Source of the DNA: Linanthus parryae
Taxonomy: Eukaryota > Streptophyta > Magnoliopsida > Ericales > Polemoniaceae
Assembly (NCBI GenBank): GCA_023055425.1
Contig: JALGPY010000001.1
Coordinates: 143,617,368-143,681,367, forward strand
Length of the DNA stretch: 64,000 nt
Direction of reading: 5' to 3'
The notes below the pieces were generated by a model. That model did no database searches, was not told the DNA's origin, and worked only from the letters and a program-made list of their open reading frames with translations. Of the stretch, positions 1 through 8,884 are shown in pieces. The stretch's first letter is position 1; every line of letters begins with the position of its first letter. A program made the position numbers and the translations under genes.

Positions 1-958
1 AAAGGGAATGTAGTTTCATTGAATTGGACATGACGAGAGACATAGATGCGTGAAGTGATAGGATCGAGGCAGTAGTAGGCACTTTGTGTGGGAGAGTATC
101 CGATGAAGACACATGGAATAGACTTTGGGTCTAGTTTGTGGGAAGTATATGGTTTAAGCCATGGGTAGCAAAGGCAGCCGAAACTACGAAGTTTAGTGTA
201 GTTGGGGTGGTGACCAAAGAGTTTGAAGAAGGGGGAAACATTGTTGAGTGTGGGAGTAGGAAGGCGATTGATTAAATAGGCGGCAGTGGAGGCAGCATGC
301 GGCCAATATTCAAGAGGCATATTGGCATGAGATAGGAGAGAGAGAAAGGTCTCAACAATATGTCGGTGACGGCGTTCGGAACAACCGTTGTGTTGGGGGG
401 TATGAGGGGGAGTTGTTAGATGGGAAGTGCCATCAATAGTGAGGAAGTTTCGTAAGGCTAAGTATTCAGTACTGTTGTCGGAATAGAGGGTTTTGAGAGG
501 ATGTTGGAAGTGTTTTTCGACTAAAGCCTTGAAGCGAATGAAAACAGATTTAGTGTCTGATTTTTGCTTCAAATTGTAGAGCCAGATGTATTTGGAGTAG
601 TGGTCGACGAAAATTAAATAGTACTTGAAGTTGTCATGAGAATAGACGGGAGAAGTCCATAGATCAGTGTACACATATTGAAGGGGAGCATTAGATTTGA
701 TGGAGGAGGTAGAAAACGGAAGTTTATGACTTTTATGGAAGGCACAGGAATTACAATCTAGAGTAGAAATAGAAGAAACATTAAGATTATTGGAAGTTGA
801 AAGAAGCTTAAAAATATTTCGGGAGGGATTTCCCAACCGATGGTGCCATGCTAGAGAAGAAGTGGAACTTGTGTAGACTTGAGGAGAGGTAGGGAGGAGC
901 TCATAGATACCCTGATTAGGAGTCCCTTGAAATAGCACTATTCCCGTTGAAAGGTCTT
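1..958 (-). pseudogene. copia GAG-pre-integrase and integrase region
   Basis: Reverse translation gives a recognisable copia integrase. A GAG-pre-integrase segment (LAWHHRLGNPS) lies near 800-860. The integrase core follows at about 440-640 with FVDHYSKY, the catalytic-Asp context YSDNSTEY and a Glu in CSERRHRHIVE. Near 1-200 comes the post-core segment FIGYSPTQSAYYCLDP followed by SRHVQF. The reading frame is continuous over most of the stretch. It is separated from the upstream protease by a frameshift in a CT-rich run near 1018-1032. The 3' part of pol lies beyond the left edge. The family is clear; it cannot be functional given the broken upstream part. Confidence 0.8.
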
Positions 959-1489
959 TTAAAAGAAAGGAATTGGAGACAAAAGAGATTGAGATATTAT
1001 TATCAGTACATAGTTGAGAGAGAGAGAGATTATATTTTTAGAGATGGAAGGAACAACAAGAACATTTTTAAGTGTGAGATAAGATAGAGAGCAAGAACCA
1101 AAGTGAGTTATGGGAAGACCCTTACCATCACCGACTATTAGTTCTTCGGTTCCTTCATATGGCGCATGGAGAGAGAGATTGTTGAGATCGTTGGTGACGT
1201 GGTGGGAAGCCCTACTGTCGAGCAGCCACGGTGTAGACGCTAGGGGTGATGGGAGTTGTGCCGTGTGGGCTTGTGGTTTGGTGTGAGAGCGATGGGTGTG
1301 AGTTATAGGTGGTCGGGGAGGGCGAGGTGAAGCCGAGGAGAATTGGCTAGTGAACAAAGGACATTGGGAAACAGCATGGCCTTGTTCTCGGCACCATTGG
1401 CACTTACCGAGAAAGGGGCGCGAGTGTTTTGACGGATCGGTTGTATTGGCGAGTTGAGAGGAAGAGGTGGTGTCGGAGAGGATGGACAT
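959..1489 (-). pseudogene. copia gag zinc knuckle plus protease remnant
   Basis: Translation from the ATG at 1489 gives a CCHC zinc knuckle (CQWCREQGHAVSQC, about residues 25-38) and then a copia protease (WLLDSRASHHVTNDL, VGDGKGLPITHFGS, LKNVLVVPSISKN). The ATG lies only about 28 nt after the PBS, and the knuckle begins about 25 residues in, so the capsid part of gag, normally over 200 residues, is absent. The protease active site reads DSRA where the family has DSGA. The frame ends at 959 after a slip in a CT repeat: reading two bases off gives the expected continuation into GAG-pre-integrase. This is a dead deletion derivative. Confidence 0.8.
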
Positions 1490-1517
1490 GGTGGCGGTAG
1501 TAGAGGCACGGATCAGT

Positions 1518-1529
1518 GCTCTGATACCA
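1518..1529 (-). promoter_or_regulatory. copia primer binding site (initiator tRNA-Met)
   Basis: The minus strand reads TGGTATCAGAGC, the common plant copia PBS complementary to the 3' end of initiator tRNA-Met. It lies 8 nt inside the LTR end at 1538, which fixes the orientation of the element as minus. Confidence 0.9.
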
Positions 1530-1537
1530 TAAAGAGA

Positions 1538-1754
1538 TGAGAGTGAGAGAATAAAATGAATGTTATTGATTAGCACTAGTACATCATCCTTTTATACTAC
1601 ACTATGTTTACAATGAGGGGATGAATACAAATCAAAGGAATAAATACAAATTAAATGAGATAAGTCATAGGTGATAAGTATGGTAACAATAATAACAATA
1701 TTGAAGAGATAATCTCCATGATTTGAGGGAGAGATTGTTGACCATTGCATGTCA
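1538..1754 (-). repeat. 5' LTR of copia element H
   Basis: The inner edge at 1538 (TG on the plus strand, CA on the minus strand) sits next to the PBS. A TATA box reading TATAAAAGG on the minus strand lies at 1589-1597. The outer edge near 1754 is chosen because the plus strand ends there in a CA dinucleotide (RC TG) before unrelated sequence; it is not confirmed by a second LTR. Length is about 217 bp if that edge is right. Confidence 0.65.
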
Positions 1755-1790
1755 TGTCCTTATACTTTAAATTGTTTGAATAAGTATTAC

Positions 1791-2192
1791 TGTTGGAAAA
1801 TATAAGTTATTTGACGAAGACTTTGAACCCAATTTATCTAGAGTTCGCTCATTGGCTCAATCTAACAAATATGGGTTCTTAAACTAGGATAGTTGAGGAT
1901 CGATTGAAGACTTCGCTTGTCAAAAAACGTTTAGCGATGAGTGAGAAATCAGGCGTTGAAGTTGGCCACTTCGCCCAAAGGGCGTTCCCTTAATAGCCAA
2001 ACATTGCACTCGAACCACATCACACGCCCTTCAAAAAATTGCTCCGAACCACCACACACGCGCACCACCGTCGTCGGCCCGACCCGTGTCGCGGTTCGAT
2101 TGAGCTTTGCTCGTTCTTCTACATCACATGTTTGTGTAGTGATCGTGTTTGATTTTCCGTTGCGCGCAATTTCAGCGTGATAAATCCCAACA
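1791..2192 (+). repeat. 5' LTR of copia element G, with degraded PBS
   Basis: It starts TGTTGGAAAA, a frequent copia LTR start, and ends CCCAACA at 2192. It is followed by AGTGGTATCACATCC, which matches the copia PBS region TGGTATCAGAGC except for two changes. Length is about 402 bp. With no partner LTR the ends are inferred. Confidence 0.65.
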
Positions 2193-2843
2193 AGTGGTAT
2201 CACATCCAGGTTCACGATCCGGGTTATACAAGCGAAGAGAACGGAGACGGGTTCATAAAGTTTCCGGTGACGACTAGACACTTGGGGCGGTGGCGATTTG
2301 TGTTCTTGAAGAGTTCACGGCAACGGGTCTTGTGGCGCGTGGGTTGGGAAGAACAAAGAGCAGCGGCGGCGAGTTGAAGCGGCAGCGAGAAACATCACCT
2401 GGGCAGCGGCTGTTCTAAACGCAGCAGCGACGAAGTTTTTCCAGTTGGCGGTGGCAAAAAGCTCCTTGTGGCGGCTAGGTAATCTCTTGAACTAGTTTGG
2501 GTTGATTTCGTGTTTAAATCACAAAGCTTTTTAGCCTTCTGGTTTCCAAATTCGAAGGAAAAACAAAGAAAAAAACGCTACCGGGTTTGTTCTGGTCGTG
2601 AGGAAGAAGAAGACCAGAGAAGCTATCCAGTGCTTCTCACCTACGGCTGGACGCGTGTCTGAAACGCGCGACGTGTGTTCCAACTTGTTTTGGGTGTATC
2701 TTGGGCTCCAGGAACGCGTTTAACTTGAAAAAAGAGTCAAATCCTAGGTTTATGGGCGTTCGAGACGCATTGGTGGTGTCGAATTCTATAGATTGTGAAC
2801 GAAAATTTACAGATTGGTGTGATGGCGGTGTAAATTTTTAGTT

Positions 2844-3110
2844 TTGTGATTGAACAATTCAACGGCCACAACGATTTCACTCTATGGCAACAACGAGTGA
2901 AAAATAGATTTCACTCTATGGCAACAACGAGTGAAAAATATGTTGACACGGGAATGTCTTATCAAGGCTCTAACGAATAGAAGTCTGAAAACCCAGCGGG
3001 TGTGACAGATGACACGATTCTTCTATATCTCGGCAACAGTACACTCCGGAAAGTCATCAATGAGACATATATGTACGAGTGTGGATGAAATAAACTGTAT
3101 ATTATAGTCA
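2844..3110 (+). pseudogene. copia gag N-terminus, broken
   Basis: Reading near 2850 gives EQFNGHNDFTLWQQRVKN, matching the conserved copia gag start (a phenylalanine, then a W about 10 residues later). Further on, in other frames, come LTRECLIKAL, then ILLYLGNSTLRKVI and YMYECG, which fit the next gag segment. A perfect 34-bp tandem duplication (2873-2906 and 2907-2940) shifts the frame, and a stop follows where the next conserved tryptophan should be. No usable start codon is seen. Confidence 0.7.
2873..2940 (+). repeat. perfect 34-bp tandem duplication inside gag
   Basis: The 34 bases 2873-2906 are repeated exactly at 2907-2940, beginning GATTTCACTCTATGGC. Because 34 is not a multiple of three, the event disrupts the gag frame. 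The lack of any difference between the copies suggests a recent event. Confidence 0.95.
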
Positions 3111-3133
3111 ATCCGAGCAATGAGGTTTTTATC

Positions 3134-3265
3134 GTCCCACATCGATGAAGTTGAAAAGGAAAGGTAGAGAAAGGGGTACATAAAGAATGCAACTTACTTG
3201 TCTAGACGGGGTCAATAAGTGATCAAGTAGACACATGGCCTAGGTTGTTGACATCGATGAATGTG
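3134..3265 (+). pseudogene. U1 snRNA-like pseudogene with snRNA upstream element
   Basis: The stretch 3192-3245 follows the 5' half of plant U1 snRNA. It has ACTTAC at 3192-3197 (the 5' splice-site-pairing end), then GACGGGGTCAA from 3205, TGATCAAG near 3220 and CATGGCCTAGG near 3234-3244. Upstream, 3134-3144 reads GTCCCACATCG, an exact match to the plant snRNA upstream sequence element (RTCCCACATCG). A weak TATA-like TACATAAA lies at 3177-3184, closer to the RNA start than usual. The splice-site-pairing end carries about four extra bases and a change (ACTTAC then TTGTCTA instead of CTG). Similarity to the rest of U1 (stem-loops II-IV, Sm site) fades after about 3265. I judge it a truncated, non-functional copy that kept its promoter, so it probably arose by DNA duplication rather than retroposition. 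Confidence 0.75.
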
Positions 3266-4356
3266 GCATTCTCTGACTTTTAAGTAAAATTGGTGATTCT
3301 TCTCTAAGTCCTGTTTTCTTTTGTTGTGTGTATCGCCTATAAACCAAACTATCCATTGCCTGGTACACTTTTATGATCCAATACATTAACTGAAATACCT
3401 TCAATTCTTGCAGTTTTATACCCCAGCAATAGAGACACGGGACACCTAAGCTATGCAACACGAGCGCATACAAGTGAACGCGAGTGGTGGATTCAGATAA
3501 CCACAAGTCCAACTATTATGAACACCACTAGCCAGTAGTTATCTCATTACCCATTTTTCAGTTTCACTCATCTAATGGATTTGTAGCATTTGAAACCAAA
3601 ACCAAAACCAAGTACGAAATTATTTCAGTTTGATGCGGATGTTGCTAGTTAGGTGGTTATGAATATGAAAAAAATACACATCTTGTGTTAATTACAAACA
3701 CTATAGCTTAGTTGTAGAGATATATCTACCAGTATGCTTTTGGCCCAGTTTGTGTACAGTATTGCAGTGAAATTATGACATTAAATCCTCAATTAGAAAT
3801 TTACAGGATCAAAAGTTAAAAGAACTAATCAAATATATCGAATAAGAAAGCACAAGCAATGGGCCATTTGTGACTTTTTAAACTTTGCTATAGAAGCTCA
3901 ATCGGGATGCTGCTGCAAACTTAATAATCTTTTCTGAGGTCAGGTCTTATTCCAGTTACAAATGCAGCCAAAAGTGATCTCATTTGGACATGAAAAAAAG
4001 TATGCCGAGATTGTGTTTGGAACGAAAAAAATGGTTGTTTGATTGAGTCGAACTTTCAAACTTTCAAACTAGTAGGTAGGAGGTGCAGCCACTGAAGTTA
4101 CAAACTAACGTTACTTAGCTAGGCAAACTGAGCTGTTGAACATAAACAAATTTAGTTACATTTTTTATTTTTATTTTTGCCCTGACCATGTGGGATAACA
4201 CGTGTACATTGATTAAGTGCATGTTTGGAAACAATTCTAATCTTCAAACCAGAATGAAGAGTCCTGAAGACCCTAATGTCGGCAGAAATTATTCTTAAAA
4301 AAAGTTATTTTGAAATTAAATATACAAATTTTCTAACATTAATGCAGGTCATACCC
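3266..4356. other. AT-rich intergenic sequence, nothing recognised
   Basis: No coding frame, terminal repeat pair or RNA motif that I can support. Short A/T runs only. Confidence 0.6.
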
Positions 4357-4359
4357 TAA

Positions 4360-4810
4360 GGCCTCGTTTGGGTAAGGTACAAAAATGATGGGCATAATAG
4401 TTGCACCGGTACAAGAAGTAAGATATGATTGTACTGGTATAAGGCAGGATATGATTGTACTGGTTTTAAGTGATTGGTAGAGCAGGATATGAGATATGAT
4501 AAGCTGCAGAATATAAGTGTATGTGTGCGTGTGTATATATATATATATATATACATACAAATATATGGAGGCAATTTTGTCATTTCAGAACACCCTCCTT
4601 ATACCCTCCCCCCCCCCCCCCCCCCCCCAATTATCCTATCTTATACCGCTTATACCACTTAGGTGTAGGCAAAAAAATTGAGAACTGTACCTAAGGGACA
4701 ACGGAATCAATTCTGTACCTGCTCCTTATCTTGCACCCAAACACTAGATAAGGAGCAGGGGTACAATTTTATCCTTGTCCCCCACTCTTGTACCTTACCC
4801 AAACGAGGCC
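4360..4810. mobile_element. PIF/Harbinger (Tourist-like) MITE
   Basis: A perfect 21-bp terminal inverted repeat, starting GGCCTCGTTTGGGTAAGG, lies at 4360-4380 and, in reverse complement, at 4790-4810. It is flanked by the 3-bp target-site duplication TAA (4357-4359 and 4811-4813). A 3-bp T/A-rich TSD with a GGCCTCGTTTGG-type end is the signature of PIF/Harbinger Tourist MITEs. The 451-bp interior has no coding capacity; it holds a TA microsatellite near 4535-4551 and a long C run near 4607-4628. It must have been moved by a transposase encoded elsewhere. Confidence 0.9.
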
Positions 4811-4905
4811 TAAGACCTCCGGAATTTTTTGACAATTTCAAGTTTCAGCTAGGTTGATCACTATGGCTACTTCTGGACTGCTTTTTGTGTTTATTAGAAA
4901 GTACT

Positions 4906-5057
4906 TATTATCCAGTACTAGGAGAGAAAATTAGGTAGATTATTGAGGAAATCATTCTTTTACACAACAAATAATGAAAGTAATTGTTATCCAGTACTAG
5001 GAGGGAAAAATTAGGTAAATTATTGAGAAAATTATTCTTTTACACAGCAAACAATGA
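4906..5057. repeat. imperfect tandem duplication, unit about 75-80 bp
   Basis: Two copies (about 4906-4977 and 4985-5057) share TTATCCAGTACTAGGAG, then a G-to-A variant stretch, ATTATTGAG and ATTCTTTTACACA. They differ at several positions, so the duplication is old. No function is visible. Confidence 0.8.
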
Positions 5058-5063
5058 TGATTT

Positions 5064-6115
5064 TAAGAGTCTTCTCCAGCCGTGATTACGCAAAAAAATA
5101 TGCAGTAACATTTTTAATTTATTTTATGCTAGAAATGTGGACACATAGTAGGGCTGTAAACGAACCAAGCCGTTCGCGAACAACTCGCGTTCGATTTGGT
5201 AAAAGCTCGTTCGTGGTTGATTCGCCTTCTTAATTAAACAAACTCAAACATTAAAATGTGTTCGTTTGTTAAACGAGCCGAACACGAGCCGAACAAGAGG
5301 CTCGCTCGTTAGTGTTCACGAACAAATTTTATTAGTATATATTTATATGTATTTAGAAGAAAGATAAAATTATTTTTGTCTTCTTTATAACTATTTTCCT
5401 ACAATTATGCAAAATTAGTATAGAATATCTTTTTATAGTAGTTTGACCTCTTAATTAGTATTGAGAAAAGAACCTATAATCTATCATACCGTAAATATTT
5501 ACTTTGCATTTTATTATTTTACTATATAAAAATTGAATTAGATTCTTTAAGTCTATCATTAACACACATTATGCATATCTCTATATCAATACATTTGATG
5601 TTATAATTTTCCTAATAGCAACATGATATTTAAGTCAAGAATTATTGATTATCATATTTATTCAAGAGATATATAAGTTCGTCGAACCGAATTCGAACGG
5701 TAAACGAGCTAGTTAAACGAGCCACGAGCCGAACAACGAACAACTCGAGCCCTAAACGAGCCGAACTCAAACAAGATTTTTTTGTTTGACTCGAGTTCAT
5801 GTTCGACTCGTTTAGCAACCAAGTTAAACGAGCCAAACCCAAACAAGAGATATTCGGTTCGGCTTGGCTCGTTTACAGCCTAACACATAGAGAGAAAATA
5901 GTGGAAGTTGGGTGAGAATATTTAGGAAACATGTTACTACCCACGTAAATAGGGGAGGAAGATGATTTTTTTTATGACAAAAAATAATTGTGAAGTTTAG
6001 CAAAGTGGATACATATTTTGTGTTTTACCTATCAAGATACATATGCTATTTGGAGCTCAACTTTACCAATATACTTAACAAAACTGTTTTACATAATCTA
6101 TTGGAGATGCTCTTA
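5064..6115. mobile_element. older MITE-like repeat, split by the hAT MITE
   Basis: The left end TAAGAGTCTTCTCC (5064-5077) is an imperfect inverted match to the right end GGAGATGCTCTTA (6103-6115). These are end motifs widespread among plant non-autonomous DNA transposons. Without the inserted hAT element the unit would be about 310 bp of AT-rich, non-coding sequence. I cannot find a clear target-site duplication, so the superfamily is open and the call is tentative. Confidence 0.4.
5149..5882. mobile_element. hAT-superfamily MITE
   Basis: The ends TAGGGCTGTAAACGAACC (5149) and, in reverse complement, TAGGCTGTAAACGAGCC (ending 5882) form terminal inverted repeats. They are flanked by the identical 8-bp duplication ACACATAG (5141-5148 and 5883-5890). 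An 8-bp TSD is typical of hAT elements. Both subterminal regions are dense in short copies of AACGAGCC and its complement in either orientation, the pattern expected of hAT transposase binding sites. The 734-bp element has no coding capacity. Confidence 0.9.
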
Positions 6116-6311
6116 GGGTTTACCTAACGCGATAGCTATTCGAGACGCTATCAAATCTCCACACGAACACACGAATATGAAAAATAAAAACCAGACACAA
6201 TTTAATTCTTCTTTTGATTGATTGATTAAAATAATGAAACTACAATGGTTTAAATAGACAATGAAAGTTTGTAATGTAGATTAACTACATGACCAAAATA
6301 ATCTAGAGGGA

Positions 6312-6956
6312 TGGGGGGGGGGGGGGGTTGAATAGAGTATTGGAACTTTTTGCTAAAATACAGAATTTAACTAAGTGATGCAAGTAAAAGAAAGAAATCT
6401 CAAGCCTTTGAGATTTTGTAAGATTAGTCAGAAACTTCCTAAGTATAAAAGAAAGCTTCAAGGCCTTGAACTAGCACCAGTTCCAAATAGTTTGTAAACC
6501 CTAGTTTGATTTTGATCACTTGCAAGAAAAAATAGATAAACTGTAAAGTAAAGAACATAGGGCAATTTACAGAGTTCGGTCTCAATGGACCTAATCTCTG
6601 CCTGAGGGATCTAATCCCACCAGGATTGGGCAAACACTTCTTATTACTCACACAGAAACAACCCTAGATCTTCAAGCCTAAGTGAACTCCCTTACACCTA
6701 TACAGCTTGTGGTTCCAAACCTATCTAGTATCAACTACTAACTGTTGAGCTAACAAGAACCTCTTGTTGTTCACTTGAACAACTCACCACTAGGTTTTGT
6801 GAGGTATAAGATATATAGAAGATAAGCAGATTAAGGTACAAAATATAAGAACACAGTAGAAGAATCAGCTGAGAAAGCCTGGATGCGTTCTTCAGGAAAA
6901 AATGGAATGAATGATCTTCTAAAAGCAGTGATTGAAGCTTGAAGTTGCGAGGATTG
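6312..6956 (-). repeat. 3' LTR of element E, distal part
   Basis: This is the downstream (U5-side) part of the LTR of E, cut by the insertion of C at 6956. It begins at the plus-strand TG followed by a G run (about 6313-6327) and GAATAG. A CTAGAGGG motif just outside is typical next to LTRs of this lineage. The motif AAGGCCTTGA at about 6459-6468 is shared with the 44593-45412 part and with the interior of E. The exact outer edge is inferred. Confidence 0.6.
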
Positions 6957-7437
6957 TGATAACTCCATAATTGGAGTTATATTCTTACGTGATTACTTGT
7001 CGTTTTGCATATTTTCCGATGCATTTACATGTGTTTTAGGCCAAGTTTTGATAATTGGAACATAATTGAGCATTTGATCTTCAATGTTGAATCCGGGCGC
7101 TTTTTCACATATTTTATGCTATATTTGTATCATTTGATCTTCCGGTATGTTTTAGTGTTGTGGATTTCAGGAACCGGGAGTTCGGAGCGAGGATGTTGGA
7201 TTGGAGGCAAACTTCGGAACTTTGGAATAGCTCAAAGGATGCTTGGGAATGAAGAGTATGAAGGAAGAAGCAAGACGAAAGAACAAAAAAATGATGTTGG
7301 TCAGAGTGTTCTTGTGAACAACTTCTTGTTCGTGTGAACAAAAAGACTTAGCCAAAATTTTGGAGCTAAAACAAGCTGAAAAAAAAAATAGGAACAACAA
7401 AGTGTTCCTGGGAACAGAAAAGTGTTCTGCAAAAACT
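6957..7437 (+). repeat. inverted LTR fragment at the left end of element C
   Basis: It begins TGATAACTCCATAATTGG, the start of the C LTR, and follows the reverse complement of 8884 down to about 8405 with about 1 percent differences, to about 7418. A junction of some 20 bp follows, ending GCAAAAACT just before 7438. That junction resembles the sequence next to the PBS at the other LTR (GCCAAAAGCT, 43127-43136). It is preceded directly by the gattg duplication, so it was part of the inserted molecule. Confidence 0.85.
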
Positions 7438-8884
7438 TGACACGATTCAACCACAAGTGTATGGTGGTCGTGTGTAGTAATATCCGGTAAACCGGGTTGT
7501 CGAACCCAAGAGACTTCTTGTAAGTTAATTAGAATTTCTTAACCTTTTGTGGGCACAACGCGTTGTTTGTTTGTCTAATGCTACTAAAATAAAAAGAACA
7601 AATATCTCAGTTAACTATGAGTTTCTTCACAATTAACGAAGACAAGAGTTGTAGGAGTTTTCTTATAAGAGATACGAGTGCTGGGAATTCTTCTTGTGGA
7701 TCACTAGGGATGTTACGAATGTTGTCTTGATCTTTGGAACGCAAATACGCTACTCTTGTCAATCGAGCATTCTACAAATTACCGAGTTACCAAGCAATTT
7801 GCCTACACTTATGATCAATTTAGATCGAGTTACCAAGCCTAATTCAATTATAAGCATGCGTTATTGGACTTTAATCTACTCTTTGATCATAATTAACACT
7901 ACCCAGTTACGAGATAATGATACGACTAGGTGATTAGCTTGATTTACCGACTAGTTCTCATGGAGTTACCACACAAGTTCTAATTAGATATGTCCTAGCA
8001 TTAGCTACTTGCAAGAACAATAAGATTCATACACAAGATAATTATAAGAAGAGGAGAACGCATAATTTTAATCCAAAGAACGAATCAAAGTATCAAAACA
8101 TCCATTCAAGCAAACCCTAGATGTCCAACAAGGAATCCCCAGCAACTAAGTACTTAGCTACTACAAATCATGCTCAAACTAGCAAGTTTCATGATCATCA
8201 AACAAAAACTAAAGAAGAGAAGAAGTGAGAAATCAAACGAGGAATCCAAAGCTCCCAAGCACGCTTCCCAAGCTCCAACGTAGGTAGAATGACTCATAGA
8301 CACGGACTACTAGGTCTAAAACAAGTCTCCAAGCTTATATCTTTCAAAATATTACAAAATAACCCCGAAAATCTGAGTTTTCCGTTCTGTTCGCACGAAC
8401 AGAAAAGTGTTCGCACGAACACCCTGTTCCCAGGAACACTTTGTTGTTCCTATTTTTTTTTTCAGCTTGTTTTAGCTCCAAAATTTTGGCTAAGTCTTTT
8501 TGTTCACACGAACAAGAAGTTGTTCACAAGAACACTCTGACCAACATCATTTTTTTGTTCTTTCTTCTTGCTTCTTCCTTCATACTCTTCATTGCCAAGC
8601 ATCCTTTGAGCTATTCCAAAGTTCCGAAGTTCGCCTCCAATCCAACATCCTCGCTCCGAACTCCCGGTTCCTGAAATCCACAACACTAAAACATACCGGA
8701 AGATCAAATGATACAAATATAGCATAAAATATGTGAAAAAGCGCCCGGATTCAACATTGAAGATCAAATGCTCAATTATGTTCCAATTATCAAAACTTGG
8801 CCTAAAACACATGTAAATGCATCGGAAACTATGCAAAACGACAAGTAATCACGTAAGAATATAACTCCAATTATGGAGTTATCA
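7438..8884 (-). repeat. 3' LTR of element C
   Basis: About 1447 bp. On the minus strand it starts TGATAACTCC (8884) and ends GTGTCA (7438). On its right the minus strand has a purine-rich tract, AAGTGTGGGGATAGT (8885-8899), the expected polypurine tract. It differs from the LTR at 43137-44587 at about 14 positions plus two small indels by eye. Confidence 0.9.

Larger units (their letters stand above)
1..1754 (-). mobile_element. Ty1/copia retrotransposon, 5' part, minus strand (element H)
   Basis: On the minus strand, reading leftward from 1754, the order is LTR, primer binding site, a short gag-protease remnant, GAG-pre-integrase and integrase. Protease and integrase before RT is the Ty1/copia order. 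The element runs off the left window edge, so RT, RNase H and the 3' LTR are not seen. The frame is broken in several places and most of gag is missing, so this copy is defective. The right boundary is inferred from an LTR-like end near 1754 and could move by some tens of bases; no target-site duplication can be tested because the other end lies outside the window. Confidence 0.85.
1791..3110 (+). mobile_element. Ty1/copia retrotransposon, 5' fragment, plus strand (element G)
   Basis: The fragment consists of an LTR starting TGTTGGAAAA, a mutated PBS at 2195-2206, a leader of about 650 bp and the N-terminal part of a copia gag. It ends abruptly in gag near 3110, just before the U1-like sequence. 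No protease, pol or second LTR follows, so this is a truncated element in the opposite orientation to its left neighbour. Confidence 0.7.

Noticed and set aside
2962..3192. Minus-strand ORFs over 2962-3512
   Set aside because: They run across the copia gag remnant and the U1-like sequence and show no similarity to anything I know.
7005..7337. 110-codon ORF, with near-identical copies at 8504-8836 and 44243-44539
   Set aside because: All three lie in LTR sequence of element C; they are chance open frames in the U3 region.
6957..7437. Two independent insertions (a plus-strand element hit by a minus-strand element) to explain the inverted LTR
   Set aside because: The remainder of the first element and its right end should then follow 44587, but gattg and E sequence follow at once.
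7694..7933. 79-codon ORF repeated at 43393-43632
   Set aside because: Both are in the two LTRs of C and identical only because the LTRs are; no protein signature.
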